This document shows positions 1 to 7,422 of a stretch of 11,336 nucleotides of DNA, in pieces. A model generated the notes under the pieces. It was not told the DNA's origin, ran no database searches, and saw nothing but the letters and a program-made list of their open reading frames with translations. The first letter of the stretch is position 1, and the number at the start of each line of letters is the position of its first letter. Both the position numbers and the translations under genes were made by a program. Source of the stretch: Oscillospiraceae bacterium (lineage in GTDB: Bacteria; Bacillota; Clostridia; Oscillospirales; Ruminococcaceae); assembly GCA_030527085.1 (NCBI GenBank), contig JAUNBN010000026.1, positions 1 to 11,336 on the forward strand, read 5' to 3'.

Positions 1-47
1 GCGCGATTTGCTATTATTATTTGTCAATAAATTATAAGGGGGCAGCT

Positions 48-1316
48 ATGGCGCAGCTCACCGCCTCGCCGCGCGGCACGCAGGACGTGCTGATGGGCGA
101 GAGCCACAAATGGCAGTATATTGAAAAGAAGCTTTCCGAGGTCTGCGAGAGGTACGGCTACCGCGAGATACGCGTACCCACCTTTGAGCACACGGAGCTC
201 TTTACCCACGGCGTGGGCGACACCACGGACGTTGTGGGCAAGGAGATGTACACCATGCTCGACAAGGGTGGGCGCTCCATAACCCTGCGCCCCGAGGGCA
301 CGGCGGGCGTGGCGCGCGCCTTTATTCAAAACGGCGTGCTCGCGGGGCCCCTGCCCGTGCGCGCCTACTATCTGCTCTCCTGCTTTCGGCATGAAAAGCC
401 CCAGGCGGGCCGCTTGCGCGAGTTTCACCAGCTCGGCATAGAGCTCTTCGGCTGCGAGAGGCCCGAGGCCGACAGCGAGGTTATCCGCGTGGCCGACACC
501 ATACTGCGCGAGCTGGGTATCAGGCAGGTGCGACTTGAGATAAACTCGATAGGCTGCCCGAAATGCCGCGAGAGCTACCGCGCCGCTTTGAAAGAATACT
601 TTTCTCAATACGAGTCTCAGCTATGCGAGACCTGCAGGGAAAGACTCGAGAGGAATCCCCTGCGCCTTTTGGACTGCAAGAGCCCGGTCTGCTCAAAGAT
701 AGCTGCGGGAGCCCCCTCTATGCTCGACTACCTCTGCGCGGAGTGCGCCGACCACTTCTCCCAATTGAAGGCGCTTTTGAGCGAGGCGGGCCTTAAGTTT
801 GAAATAAATCCGAGGATAGTGCGCGGGCTGGACTACTACACGCGCACTGTGTTTGAGTTCGTCCACACGGCCTCCGGCGCGCAGGGCACGGTCTGCGGCG
901 GCGGCCGCTACGACGGTCTGGCCAAGCTGCTGGGCGGGGCCGACACGCCCGCCGTGGGCTTCGGGCTGGGGCTCGAGCGGCTTTTAATGGTCATGGAGGC
1001 CGAAAAGGCCGAGATACCGCCTCAGAGTCCCTGTGACCTTTTTATCGCCTATATAGGCGAAAGGGGAGAGACGCTGGCGCGCCGCCTGAGCCGCGAGCTC
1101 ATAGGGCTGGGTTTGAGCTGCCTTTACGATATAAACGGCCGCAGCCTCAAGGCGCAGAGCAAGCTGGCGGACAAGACCGGCGCGCGCTATATGCTCGTTT
1201 TGGGCGACGACGAGGTGAAAAGCGGCAGCGGCCGCCTCAAGCTCATGAGCGAGGGCAGCGAGAGAGAAGCCCCGCTCGAGAGCGAGGCGCTCGCGGAGAT
1301 TTTGGAAGAAAACTAA
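48..1316 (+). CDS. hisS: Histidyl-tRNA synthetase (HisRS)
   Basis: This cytoplasmic class II aminoacyl-tRNA synthetase charges tRNA-His with histidine using ATP. The 422-residue product has the family's usual length. Visible motifs are LRPEGTAGVAR (about 80-90), motif 2 with FRHEKPQAGRLREFHQ (113-128), the histidine-specific GLDYYTRTVFEF (260-271), GGGRYDGL (284-291) and motif 3 GFGLGLERLL (304-313), followed by the C-terminal anticodon-binding domain (about 328-420). The insertion domain carries cysteine pairs C170/C173, C193/C196, C210/C215 and C230/C233, an arrangement I recognise from clostridial HisRS and probably metal-binding. The ATG at 48 is preferred over an in-frame TTG at 21 because AAGGGGG at 36-42 sits 5 bases before it. 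aspS follows after 25 bases, so the two are probably co-transcribed. Any upstream T-box or promoter lies outside the window. Confidence 0.97.
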   Translation: MAQLTASPRGTQDVLMGESHKWQYIEKKLSEVCERYGYREIRVPTFEHTELFTHGVGDTTDVVGKEMYTMLDKGGRSITLRPEGTAGVARAFIQNGVLAGPLPVRAYYLLSCFRHEKPQAGRLREFHQLGIELFGCERPEADSEVIRVADTILRELGIRQVRLEINSIGCPKCRESYRAALKEYFSQYESQLCETCRERLERNPLRLLDCKSPVCSKIAAGAPSMLDYLCAECADHFSQLKALLSEAGLKFEINPRIVRGLDYYTRTVFEFVHTASGAQGTVCGGGRYDGLAKLLGGADTPAVGFGLGLERLLMVMEAEKAEIPPQSPCDLFIAYIGERGETLARRLSRELIGLGLSCLYDINGRSLKAQSKLADKTGARYMLVLGDDEVKSGSGRLKLMSEGSEREAPLESEALAEILEEN

Positions 1317-1341
1317 AGAGGGGTTTTAAGAGGGAGAGAAA

Positions 1342-3132
1342 ATGGAAACGCTCAAGGGAATGAAGAGAACGCATTACGCCCTGGACTGTCTGGAACTTGA
1401 AATGGGCGAGGAGGTCACGATAGCGGGCTTTGTGGCGCGCTCGCGCGACCTCGGGAACCTCATCTTTACCGATTTGCGCGACGTTACGGGCATAATACAG
1501 CTCGCCTTTGACGACACGAGCTCCCGCGAGCTTTTCGAGAAGGCCAGGAGCCTGCGCTCGGAATACACCCTTATAGCCAGAGGCCTGCTGCGCGAGCGCT
1601 CGAGCAAGACCGACAAAATAGAGACGGGCTCAATAGAGGTTTTCTGCACCGAGCTGCGAATACTGAGCGGCGCTCAGCTCACCCCCTTTGAGATACGCGA
1701 CGAGGTGGCCGTGCGCGACGAACTCTCGCTTGCCTACCGCTATCTCGATTTGCGCCGCCCGAGCCTCACTCGCAATATAGTGATGCGCAGCAAAATAACA
1801 AAGACCGTCCGCGACTACTTCCTTGAAAACCGTTTTGTTGAAATAGAAACGCCCACGCTCATAAAATCCACCCCCGAGGGCGCGCGCGACTACATCGTAC
1901 CCTCCCGGGTGCAGCCGGGCAGCTTTTATGCGCTGCCGCAGTCGCCGCAGCTCTACAAGCAGCTTTTGATGCTCTCGGGCTTCGACCGCTATTTCCAGAT
2001 AGCGCGCTGCTACCGCGACGAGGATTTGCGCGCCGACCGCCAGCCGGAGTTCACGCAGATAGACGTTGAGATGTCATTTGTGGACACGGACGAGATACTT
2101 GCCGTGAACGAGGGCCTTATGGAGCGACTCTTTAAGGACATTCTCGGCCGTGAGATAAGCCTCCCCCTGCCGCGCATGAGCTGGCGCGAGGCTATGGAGC
2201 GCTTCGGCTCTGACAAGCCGGACACGCGCTTTGGCCTGGAGCTTTGCGATATTTCCGATATAGTTAAAGACGGCGGCTTCGCCGTCTTTGAAAACGCGCT
2301 CAAGGCCGGCGGCAGCGTTCGCGCCATAAAGGCCGAGGGCCTGGCCGAGAATCTGAAGCGCAAGGAGATAGACAAGCTCGCGGACTGGATGAAGCACAAC
2401 TTCCACTGCAAGGGCCTCGCCTGGACGCGCTTTACCGCCGAGGGGCGTTCGAGCTCCTACGAAAAGTTCTTGAGCGAGGAGGCCAGAAACGCCGTTGACG
2501 CGCGGCTGGGCTTTAAGGAGGGCGACGCGCTCTTTATAGTCGCCGACGAAAAGGACTCCGTGGTCTTCGCCTCGCTGGGCGGCCTGCGCTGCGAGCTGGC
2601 GCGCCGCTTCGGCCTCATAGACCCCGAGCGCTTCGATTTGCTCTGGGTGGTGGAGTTCCCGCTCTTTGAGTACAGCGAGGAGGACGAGCGCTTCGTGGCC
2701 AAGCACCACCCCTTCACGATGCCTATGGACGAGGATATCGAGAAGCTGCAAAGCGACCCCGCCTCCTGCCGCGCGAAGGCCTACGATATAGTCTTAAACG
2801 GCGTTGAGCTCGGCGGCGGCTCGATAAGAATAAACGACCCCGCCTTGCAGGAGAGGATGTTCCGGGCGCTGGGCTTCGACGAGGAGACGCTGCGCAGCCA
2901 GTTCGGATTTCTCATAGACGCCTACAAATACGGCGCGCCGCCTCACGGCGGCTACGCCCTCGGGCTCGACAGGCTCTGTATGCTGCTTTTGGGGCTGGAC
3001 AACATACGCGACGTTATAGCCTTCCCGAAGGTGCAGAACGCCAGCGAGCTTATGAGCGGCTGCCCCTCCGCAGTCTCGCAAAAGCAGCTCGACGAGCTGG
3101 GAATCGCGGTTTTGGGCGAGAAGTCTGAGTGA
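1342..3132 (+). CDS. aspS: Aspartyl-tRNA synthetase, bacterial type with GAD insertion
   Basis: This cytoplasmic class II synthetase charges tRNA-Asp with aspartate. The product is 596 residues, the normal length for the bacterial type. It has an N-terminal OB-fold anticodon-binding domain (about 8-110, including RDLGNLIFTDLRD), motif 1 around FVEIETPTL (165-173), motif 2 YRDEDLRADRQPEFTQ (224-239, with Tyr where Phe is usual), the bacterial GAD insertion (about 290-420), HHPFTMP (455-461) and motif 3 GLDRL (541-545), ending in the typical DVIAFPK segment. Whether it is discriminating or also charges tRNA-Asn cannot be decided by eye. The start at 1342 is supported by AGGGAG at 1331-1336. It is the second gene of the hisS-aspS unit and is followed 16 bases later by a strong hairpin. 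Confidence 0.97.
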   Translation: METLKGMKRTHYALDCLELEMGEEVTIAGFVARSRDLGNLIFTDLRDVTGIIQLAFDDTSSRELFEKARSLRSEYTLIARGLLRERSSKTDKIETGSIEVFCTELRILSGAQLTPFEIRDEVAVRDELSLAYRYLDLRRPSLTRNIVMRSKITKTVRDYFLENRFVEIETPTLIKSTPEGARDYIVPSRVQPGSFYALPQSPQLYKQLLMLSGFDRYFQIARCYRDEDLRADRQPEFTQIDVEMSFVDTDEILAVNEGLMERLFKDILGREISLPLPRMSWREAMERFGSDKPDTRFGLELCDISDIVKDGGFAVFENALKAGGSVRAIKAEGLAENLKRKEIDKLADWMKHNFHCKGLAWTRFTAEGRSSSYEKFLSEEARNAVDARLGFKEGDALFIVADEKDSVVFASLGGLRCELARRFGLIDPERFDLLWVVEFPLFEYSEEDERFVAKHHPFTMPMDEDIEKLQSDPASCRAKAYDIVLNGVELGGGSIRINDPALQERMFRALGFDEETLRSQFGFLIDAYKYGAPPHGGYALGLDRLCMLLLGLDNIRDVIAFPKVQNASELMSGCPSAVSQKQLDELGIAVLGEKSE

Positions 3133-3148
3133 TTGCACGTACTTTTAA

Positions 3149-3197
3149 GGGTATTTTCCCCACGCCGAAGGCGTGGGGAAAATACCCTGTCTTTTTG
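3149..3197 (+). terminator. Terminator of hisS-aspS with perfect 18-bp stem
   Basis: GGGTATTTTCCCCACGCC (3149-3166) and its exact reverse complement (3170-3187) are separated by GAA. A T-rich tail with five Ts follows at 3192-3196. It begins 16 bases after the aspS stop. The T-run on the + side favours intrinsic termination of hisS-aspS. The - side has no comparable run, so it is probably not bidirectional. The stem is unusually long and fully paired. Confidence 0.85.
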
Positions 3198-3325
3198 GCG
3201 GCGAAATGGCGCGGGAAAAATACTCCCCTTTGACGGGCTGAATACCCCCCATATTGCTGTTCTCGCTGTTCGCGCCGCTATGATACAGACCTTTTGACTC
3301 TTTTAAGGCTTCTGCCTCGCGCCTG

Positions 3326-3334
3326 TGGTATAAT
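3326..3334 (+). promoter_or_regulatory. Extended -10 promoter for yccF
   Basis: TGGTATAAT is a perfect extended -10 (TG, one base, TATAAT at 3329-3334). At 17-bp spacing the -35 position is poor. A TTGACT at 3294-3299 lies 29 bp upstream, too far to pair with it. Transcription would start near 3341, giving a leader of about 97 bases before yccF. This is a sigma-A type signal judged by eye. Confidence 0.65.
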
Positions 3335-3402
3335 TATATTAAACATACTTAAAAACGGCGGGGGAGGCGGAGTGTTAAACACGCTCAGGCGACGCCCCCA
3401 AA

Positions 3403-3420
3403 CGGCGGCTTGCGCCGCCG
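3403..3420 (+). promoter_or_regulatory. Stem-loop just upstream of yccF ribosome binding site
   Basis: CGGCGGC (3403-3409) pairs perfectly with GCCGCCG (3414-3420) around a TTGC loop, and AAGGAGG begins four bases later at 3425. No T-run follows, so it is not an intrinsic terminator. It could modulate ribosome access or stabilise the mRNA, or it may be chance in GC-rich DNA. Confidence 0.35.
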
Positions 3421-3437
3421 CAAAAAGGAGGAAATTG

Positions 3438-3797
3438 ATGTCCTTTTTGGGAAATCTGCTCTGGTTTATTTTCTGCGGCCTGCTGCTCGCGCTGCTCTGG
3501 GGGATAGTGGGTCTTATCTGGTGCTGCACTGTCGTGGGCATTCCCGTCGGGGTGCAGTGCTTTAAACTCGCGGGTCTCTGCCTCGCGCCCTTCGGAAAAC
3601 AGATAGTCTTCGGCGGCGGCGCGGGCTCGGCGCTGCTGAATATCCTCTGGCTCGTTTTCGGCGGCATAGAGCTTGCCATAAGCTGCGCGGCAATAGGCCT
3701 CGCGCTCTGCCTTACCATAATAGGCATACCCTTCGGCAAGCAGTGCTTCAAGCTCGCCCAGCTCGCGCTGATGCCCTTCGGCGCGAAGGTGGTCTAG
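3438..3797 (+). CDS. yccF: YccF-family small inner membrane protein
   Basis: The 119-residue product is strongly hydrophobic and matches the YccF domain family (formerly DUF307), whose molecular function is unknown to me. It is built of two similar halves. Residues 31-53 (TVVGIPVGVQCFKLAGLCL, then APFG) and 93-115 (TIIGIPFGKQCFKLAQLAL, then MPFG) are near copies of the GIPxGxQCFKLAxLxLxPFG signature, each preceded by hydrophobic membrane segments (about 7-30 and 66-92). The ATG at 3438 is chosen because AAGGAGG at 3425-3431 sits 6 bases upstream and the Met-Ser-Phe-Leu-Gly start fits the family. It is a monocistronic gene with its own promoter, converging on queH. Confidence 0.88.
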   Translation: MSFLGNLLWFIFCGLLLALLWGIVGLIWCCTVVGIPVGVQCFKLAGLCLAPFGKQIVFGGGAGSALLNILWLVFGGIELAISCAAIGLALCLTIIGIPFGKQCFKLAQLALMPFGAKVV

Positions 3798-3798
3798 C

Positions 3799-3854
3799 GG
3801 GGAGAGGGTGAAAAGCGCGCAATAGGGCACTCACGTTTAGCTCTCCCCCTTTTT
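3799..3854 (+). terminator. Terminator of yccF, overlapping the 3' end of queH
   Basis: GGGGAGAG (3799-3806) pairs with CTCTCCCC (3841-3848), followed by C and five Ts (3850-3854). The 34-base loop contains a second short pairing, GTGA (3808-3811) with TCAC (3831-3834). The distal arm and T-run lie inside the last codons of queH on the other strand. The orientation of the T-run suggests it stops yccF transcripts. No separate terminator for queH is visible. Confidence 0.55.
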
Positions 3855-4442
3855 AAAGGAGAACTCGCAGCCGCAGTAGTCCTGCCTGTAAATACCGTAT
3901 TGCTTCGCGAGCTCGTTTGAGCGCAGGAAGCCGCTGCGTTTTTTAAAGTCCGAGGGCAGCCAGCGAAGGCCGTGTTTTTCGGCGGCTGCGCGGCCCGCGG
4001 CGTTCACCGCCCCGGCGTTTTTGTGCGGACTGAGCGTCAGCGTTGAGCAGAGCAGCTCAAGGCCCTGCTGCGCGGCATAGCGCGCCGTCCGTTCGAGGCG
4101 CAGCTCAAAGCATTTGAGACAGCGCGCCCCGCCCTCAGGTTCTTTTTCGAGCGAGCGCGCAGCGGCGAGGAATTCCCCGTGCTCGTAGTCGAAATCTACA
4201 TATTTGAGCGGACGCGGCCAGTCTCGGGCTTTTATATAGCGCAGCTGGTTTTCCTTACGAAGCTCATATTCCTCCCTCGGGAAGATGTTCGGGTTGTAGT
4301 AGACGAGCGTTATATTAAAATGCCCGGCGAGCCGCTCGAGCACCGAGGAGGAGCAGACCGCGCAGCAGGAATGCAGGGCGAGGCCCGGCGCGCGGCCGTC
4401 CAGCGCCTTAATGTATTCGAGCATTTCGCGGTCGTAGTTCAC
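3837..4442 (-). CDS. queH: Epoxyqueuosine reductase QueH
   Basis: QueH catalyses the last step of queuosine synthesis, reducing epoxyqueuosine to queuosine in the wobble position of GUN-anticodon tRNAs. It is the non-cobalamin alternative to QueG (formerly DUF208). The 201-residue protein shows the family signatures in order: LHSCCAVCSS (23-32), YNPNIFPREEYELR (49-62), EGGARCLKCFELRL (103-116), TLTLSPHKN (134-142), DFKKRSGFLRSNELAKQYGI (165-184) and YRQDYCGCEFS (185-195). C26, C27, C108 and C111 are the probable iron-sulfur ligands, and C190/C192 form a further conserved pair. The start is GTG at 4442, the only plausible start after an in-frame TGA at about 4460-4458, with a G-run (4455-4451) eight bases upstream. 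It is a single gene, with no other queuosine genes in the window. Confidence 0.93.
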   Translation of the reverse strand: MNYDREMLEYIKALDGRAPGLALHSCCAVCSSSVLERLAGHFNITLVYYNPNIFPREEYELRKENQLRYIKARDWPRPLKYVDFDYEHGEFLAAARSLEKEPEGGARCLKCFELRLERTARYAAQQGLELLCSTLTLSPHKNAGAVNAAGRAAAEKHGLRWLPSDFKKRSGFLRSNELAKQYGIYRQDYCGCEFSFKKGES

Positions 4443-4487
4443 AGGCAGCGCCCCCGTTCATTTTGATAATTGTCCCGCTTACCGTGT

Positions 4488-4516
4488 ATTATATTCCCAA
4501 AAAGCGCAACAATCAA
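4488..4516 (-). promoter_or_regulatory. Promoter of queH
   Basis: Reading the - strand, TTGATT (4516-4511) and TATAAT (4493-4488) are separated by exactly 17 bases. The -10 is perfect and the -35 matches 4 of 6 consensus bases. The expected transcript would start near 4481, about 40 bases before the GTG start. I see no preQ1 riboswitch in this short leader. Confidence 0.7.
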
Positions 4517-4649
4517 TTTAGAAAAACACACTCTAAAGCTGTAAGGGCGGCGCGCGGCGTGTTCGGCTGCGAGTTCGAGGCCGTGTTCCTCCGCTTCAGG
4601 GGAGATATACAGTGTAAAAGAATCCGGTCACTCCCCGGGATGAAGCGCG

Positions 4650-4678
4650 TTGCCTGCAAAGGATATTTATGTTATAAT
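4650..4678 (+). promoter_or_regulatory. Promoter of the class A PBP gene
   Basis: TTGCCT (4650-4655) and a perfect TATAAT (4673-4678) are spaced by 17 bases, with TG at 4670-4671 making an extended -10 as well. Transcription would start near 4685, giving a leader of about 50 bases. With the queH promoter it defines a divergent region. The roughly 130 bases between the two promoters (4517-4649) show no recognisable feature. Confidence 0.75.
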
Positions 4679-4734
4679 TCTTTAGTTTTACCGCCCGTGT
4701 CTTCTGTGTGCAGAAAGGAGCTTATGTTCCGAAA

Positions 4735-7332
4735 ATGGATGAAAAGAAAAACTACAAGGCCGCGCCCTCGAGCGGAGACGAAAAACCCGTTGACAACAGC
4801 AAAAAGGTAGACGACTTTTTCGACAAGCTCAATAAGGGCGGCGCGCTCGAGTCCTCCTCCGAGGGCGGCGCCAGAATAAAGAGCGAGGGCTACGACCCCG
4901 ACTATATCGACCTCGCAGATTACGGGACCTCCGATACCGGCTATGTGAGCCTTAAAAACGGCCGCGGGGCCGATTCGGACGTCCGCGTCTACAATAAGGG
5001 CGACGTCTCCAAGGCGAACGGCTCCAAATCCGCGCAGGCCTCCAAAAAGACCGCGGCCGTTAAAAAGACAGGCGCGCCCAGGCTGCTGCCCGCGGGTCTC
5101 TTCGGCAAGGCCAAGGCTTCTAAGGCAAAGGCCGTAAAGTCCGAGGGCGAGGTCAGGAGCAAGAGCCGCCGCGTCTGGGGAGTTATAGGGCGCGTTGCGC
5201 TCTTTGCCTGCTGCATAGTTATAATAGCCGTCTGCGGAGTTTCCATAGCGGCCGCAATGTATCTCGCGCAGGTCACGGTTGACGACGACGAGATACTCGA
5301 CTTGAACTCTCTCGAGCTCTCCTACGCGACCCGCCTCATGGCTTACAACTCGGAGACCGAGGAGTGGGAGGAATACGAGAGGCTCTTCGGCGATGAGAAC
5401 CGCGTCTGGGTGGCCTATGAGGAGATGCCCGGGGCGCTTATAGAGGTCACCGTCGCCTCCGAGGACCAGCGCTTCTGGGAGCACGCGGGAGTGGACTGGA
5501 TAAGAACCATCGGCGCGTTTATGAACGAGTACGTCCCTTTCTTAAGGGGCAGGATATACTCCACCACGCAGGGCGGCTCGACCATCACCCAGCAGCTCGT
5601 TAAGAACATAACCGAAGAAACGGAGGTCGAAGGCTCCTCGGGCGCGCTGCGCAAGCTGCGCGAAATCTACCGCGCGCTGACGCTTGAGCGCAAGTACTCA
5701 AAGGAGCAGATACTCGAGGCCTACCTCAACACCATACGCCTGGGCAACACCGTGGCCGGAATAGAGGCGGGAGCCAACTACTATTTCAACACCACGACCT
5801 CCGAGCTCACCTACGCCCAGAGCGCGGCCATCATAGTCATAACGAAATACCCCACGGCCTACAACCCCTTTATAGACCCCGACGAGAACAAAAACCAGCG
5901 CGAGAACGTGGTGCTCTGGATGATGCACGAGAACGGCGCGCTGAGCGATACGGAATATCAGGCGGCGCTCTCCGAGAGCGCAACCTTCACCTTCGACGAG
6001 CCCGGAGTGGGCCGCGCGGGCGGAGTAGACAGCGTTTACAGCTACTTTACCGAAACCGCCATCGACGAGGTGCTCGACGATTTGCAGGAGATAAACGGAC
6101 TGAGCTCCGAGGAGGCCATCACCATGCTCTATCAGGGCGGCCTCACGATTTATCTTACCGTAGACACCTCCATTCAGGCCGTTATAGACGACGTCGCCGA
6201 GAACGGCGAGTTCTGGCCCGACCTCGAATACGAGACCGACTCCGAGACCGGCGAGCAGGTTCTGGCAAGCGACCAGATACAGGCCGCGATGGTGCTCATG
6301 AACTTTAAGGGCGAGGTGCTCGGCGTTTCGGGCGGCATAAGGGGCAAGGAGGTCTCGCGCGGCTCCAACTACGCGCTGCTGCCGAGAAACACCGGCTCCT
6401 CCATAAAGCCCATAGCCTCCTACGGCCCGGCGCTCGAGGTGGACGCCATAACCTATTCCACCATGTTCGCCGACCAGGCCGTTATGACCCTTAACGGGCA
6501 GGAGTGGCCGCGAAACTACGACCATACCTACGGCTCGAGCGTTACCGTCTACGACGGCGTGAGGCGCTCGCTCAACACCATAGCGGTTCGTGTCCTCCAG
6601 CTAATAGGCCCGGACTTCGCCTTCGACTTTTTGACGACCAACTTAGGGGTGACCACGCTGGCGGACAGCGTCCAGACCAGCAGCGGCATAGTCTCCGACC
6701 GCGGGCTCGGCCTCACCCTGGGCGATCTCACCTACGGCATAAGCCCCCTGGAAATGGCCGCCGCCTTCCAGGTATTCGGCAACGGCGGAACCTACTACAC
6801 GCCGCACACCTATACGAGAATAGTAAACACCCGCGGCGAGGTAGTGCTCGACAAGACCAAGAACATTCAGGAGATTCAGGCCATCTCCGAGGACACCGCG
6901 ATGATAATGAACAAGATACTCCAGGGCGTTATCACCAGCGGAACGGGCACCTCCGCGCGCTACGGCTCAATGCCGCTCGCGGGGAAGACCGGCACCAGCT
7001 CGGACAACAGCGACTTCTGGTGCATAGCCATGAACCCCTATTATGTGATGTCCGTCTGGGAGGGCTATGTGCCCACGGTCAAATATATGACGACTATAAG
7101 GCCCCACCCGACGCAGCTCGCCTTTAAGGCGGTTATGTCCGAGGTCAGCGAGGAGCTGGAGTATATCAACTTCCCGACCAGCGACAACGTCATCTCCGCG
7201 AGCTACTGCACGAGCACCGGCAATCTCGCCTCCGACGCCTGCCCCTCGGTAGCTACGGGCTGGTATAAGCGCGACAACGTCCCCGGCTATTGCAGCCACG
7301 TCTTTGTCGAGGAGATACCCGCTGAGGCCTAA
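4735..7332 (+). CDS. Class A penicillin-binding protein (PBP1A-type)
   Basis: This bifunctional peptidoglycan synthase polymerises lipid II and cross-links the stem peptides outside the membrane. From the ATG at 4735 the product is 865 residues. It has a Lys/Ser/Ala-rich hydrophilic cytoplasmic tail (1-145), one membrane anchor (about 150-177), a GT51 transglycosylase domain with ASEDQRFWEHAGVD (241-254; catalytic Glu 243), GGSTITQQLVKN (280-291) and KLREIYRALTLERKYSKEQI (307-326), then a transpeptidase domain with SSIK (nucleophile Ser 555, Lys 558), SLN (612-614) and KTGT (751-754). A C-terminal segment with three Cys, CTSTG...ACP...YC, is common in clostridial class A enzymes. No PASTA domain is seen. 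The start is uncertain: AAGGAG (4715-4720) lies 14 bases from this ATG, and an in-frame GTG at 4708 would add 9 residues. It is a single-gene unit with its own promoter and terminator. Confidence 0.94.
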   Translation: MDEKKNYKAAPSSGDEKPVDNSKKVDDFFDKLNKGGALESSSEGGARIKSEGYDPDYIDLADYGTSDTGYVSLKNGRGADSDVRVYNKGDVSKANGSKSAQASKKTAAVKKTGAPRLLPAGLFGKAKASKAKAVKSEGEVRSKSRRVWGVIGRVALFACCIVIIAVCGVSIAAAMYLAQVTVDDDEILDLNSLELSYATRLMAYNSETEEWEEYERLFGDENRVWVAYEEMPGALIEVTVASEDQRFWEHAGVDWIRTIGAFMNEYVPFLRGRIYSTTQGGSTITQQLVKNITEETEVEGSSGALRKLREIYRALTLERKYSKEQILEAYLNTIRLGNTVAGIEAGANYYFNTTTSELTYAQSAAIIVITKYPTAYNPFIDPDENKNQRENVVLWMMHENGALSDTEYQAALSESATFTFDEPGVGRAGGVDSVYSYFTETAIDEVLDDLQEINGLSSEEAITMLYQGGLTIYLTVDTSIQAVIDDVAENGEFWPDLEYETDSETGEQVLASDQIQAAMVLMNFKGEVLGVSGGIRGKEVSRGSNYALLPRNTGSSIKPIASYGPALEVDAITYSTMFADQAVMTLNGQEWPRNYDHTYGSSVTVYDGVRRSLNTIAVRVLQLIGPDFAFDFLTTNLGVTTLADSVQTSSGIVSDRGLGLTLGDLTYGISPLEMAAAFQVFGNGGTYYTPHTYTRIVNTRGEVVLDKTKNIQEIQAISEDTAMIMNKILQGVITSGTGTSARYGSMPLAGKTGTSSDNSDFWCIAMNPYYVMSVWEGYVPTVKYMTTIRPHPTQLAFKAVMSEVSEELEYINFPTSDNVISASYCTSTGNLASDACPSVATGWYKRDNVPGYCSHVFVEEIPAEA

Positions 7333-7348
7333 AGAGCAAAAGTAATAC

Positions 7349-7383
7349 AGCGCCGGAGCCGATAAAACGGCTCCGGCGCTTTT
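7349..7383 (+). terminator. Terminator of the PBP gene
   Basis: AGCGCCGGAGCCG (7349-7361) pairs perfectly over 13 bp with CGGCTCCGGCGCT (7368-7380) around ATAAAA, followed by Ts up to 7383. It sits 16 bases after the PBP stop codon, and it separates the PBP from the two-component genes. Confidence 0.88.
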
Positions 7384-7422
7384 GAGCACTGCCCGCGCGG
7401 CTTTTTCACCTGAAAGAGCGGA

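Larger units (their letters stand above)
3133..3437. other. Intergenic region between aspS and yccF
   Basis: This 305-base gap contains no convincing gene. It holds the aspS terminator, a stretch (3213-3250) with degenerate copies of the terminator arm, an extended -10 promoter at 3326-3334, and a small hairpin just before the yccF ribosome binding site. The frame of yccF stays open back to a TTG at 3294, but that part has no ribosome binding site and starts upstream of the predicted transcription start, so it is treated as non-coding. Confidence 0.7.

Noticed and set aside
9..17. Possible extended -10 (TGCTATTAT) upstream of hisS
   Set aside because: The matching -35 region would lie outside the window, and AT-rich sequence before a start codon gives such matches easily, so it cannot be supported.
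1374..3138. Long - strand open frames opposite aspS
   Set aside because: They are antisense shadows created by GC-rich codon usage. Their translations show no recognisable domains, and aspS is unambiguous.
3294..3334. TTGACT (3294-3299) paired with TATAAT (3329-3334) as one promoter
   Set aside because: The spacing is 29 bases, far from 17. The TATAAT works better as an extended -10.
3294..3437. N-terminal extension of yccF starting at TTG 3294
   Set aside because: It begins upstream of the predicted transcription start and lacks a ribosome binding site. The ATG at 3438 has a strong one and gives a family-typical protein.
4179..4735. Open frames over the queH start and the divergent region on the + strand
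   Set aside because: They overlap queH or the promoters, have no ribosome binding site or recognisable protein features, and match codon patterns expected from shadows of real genes.
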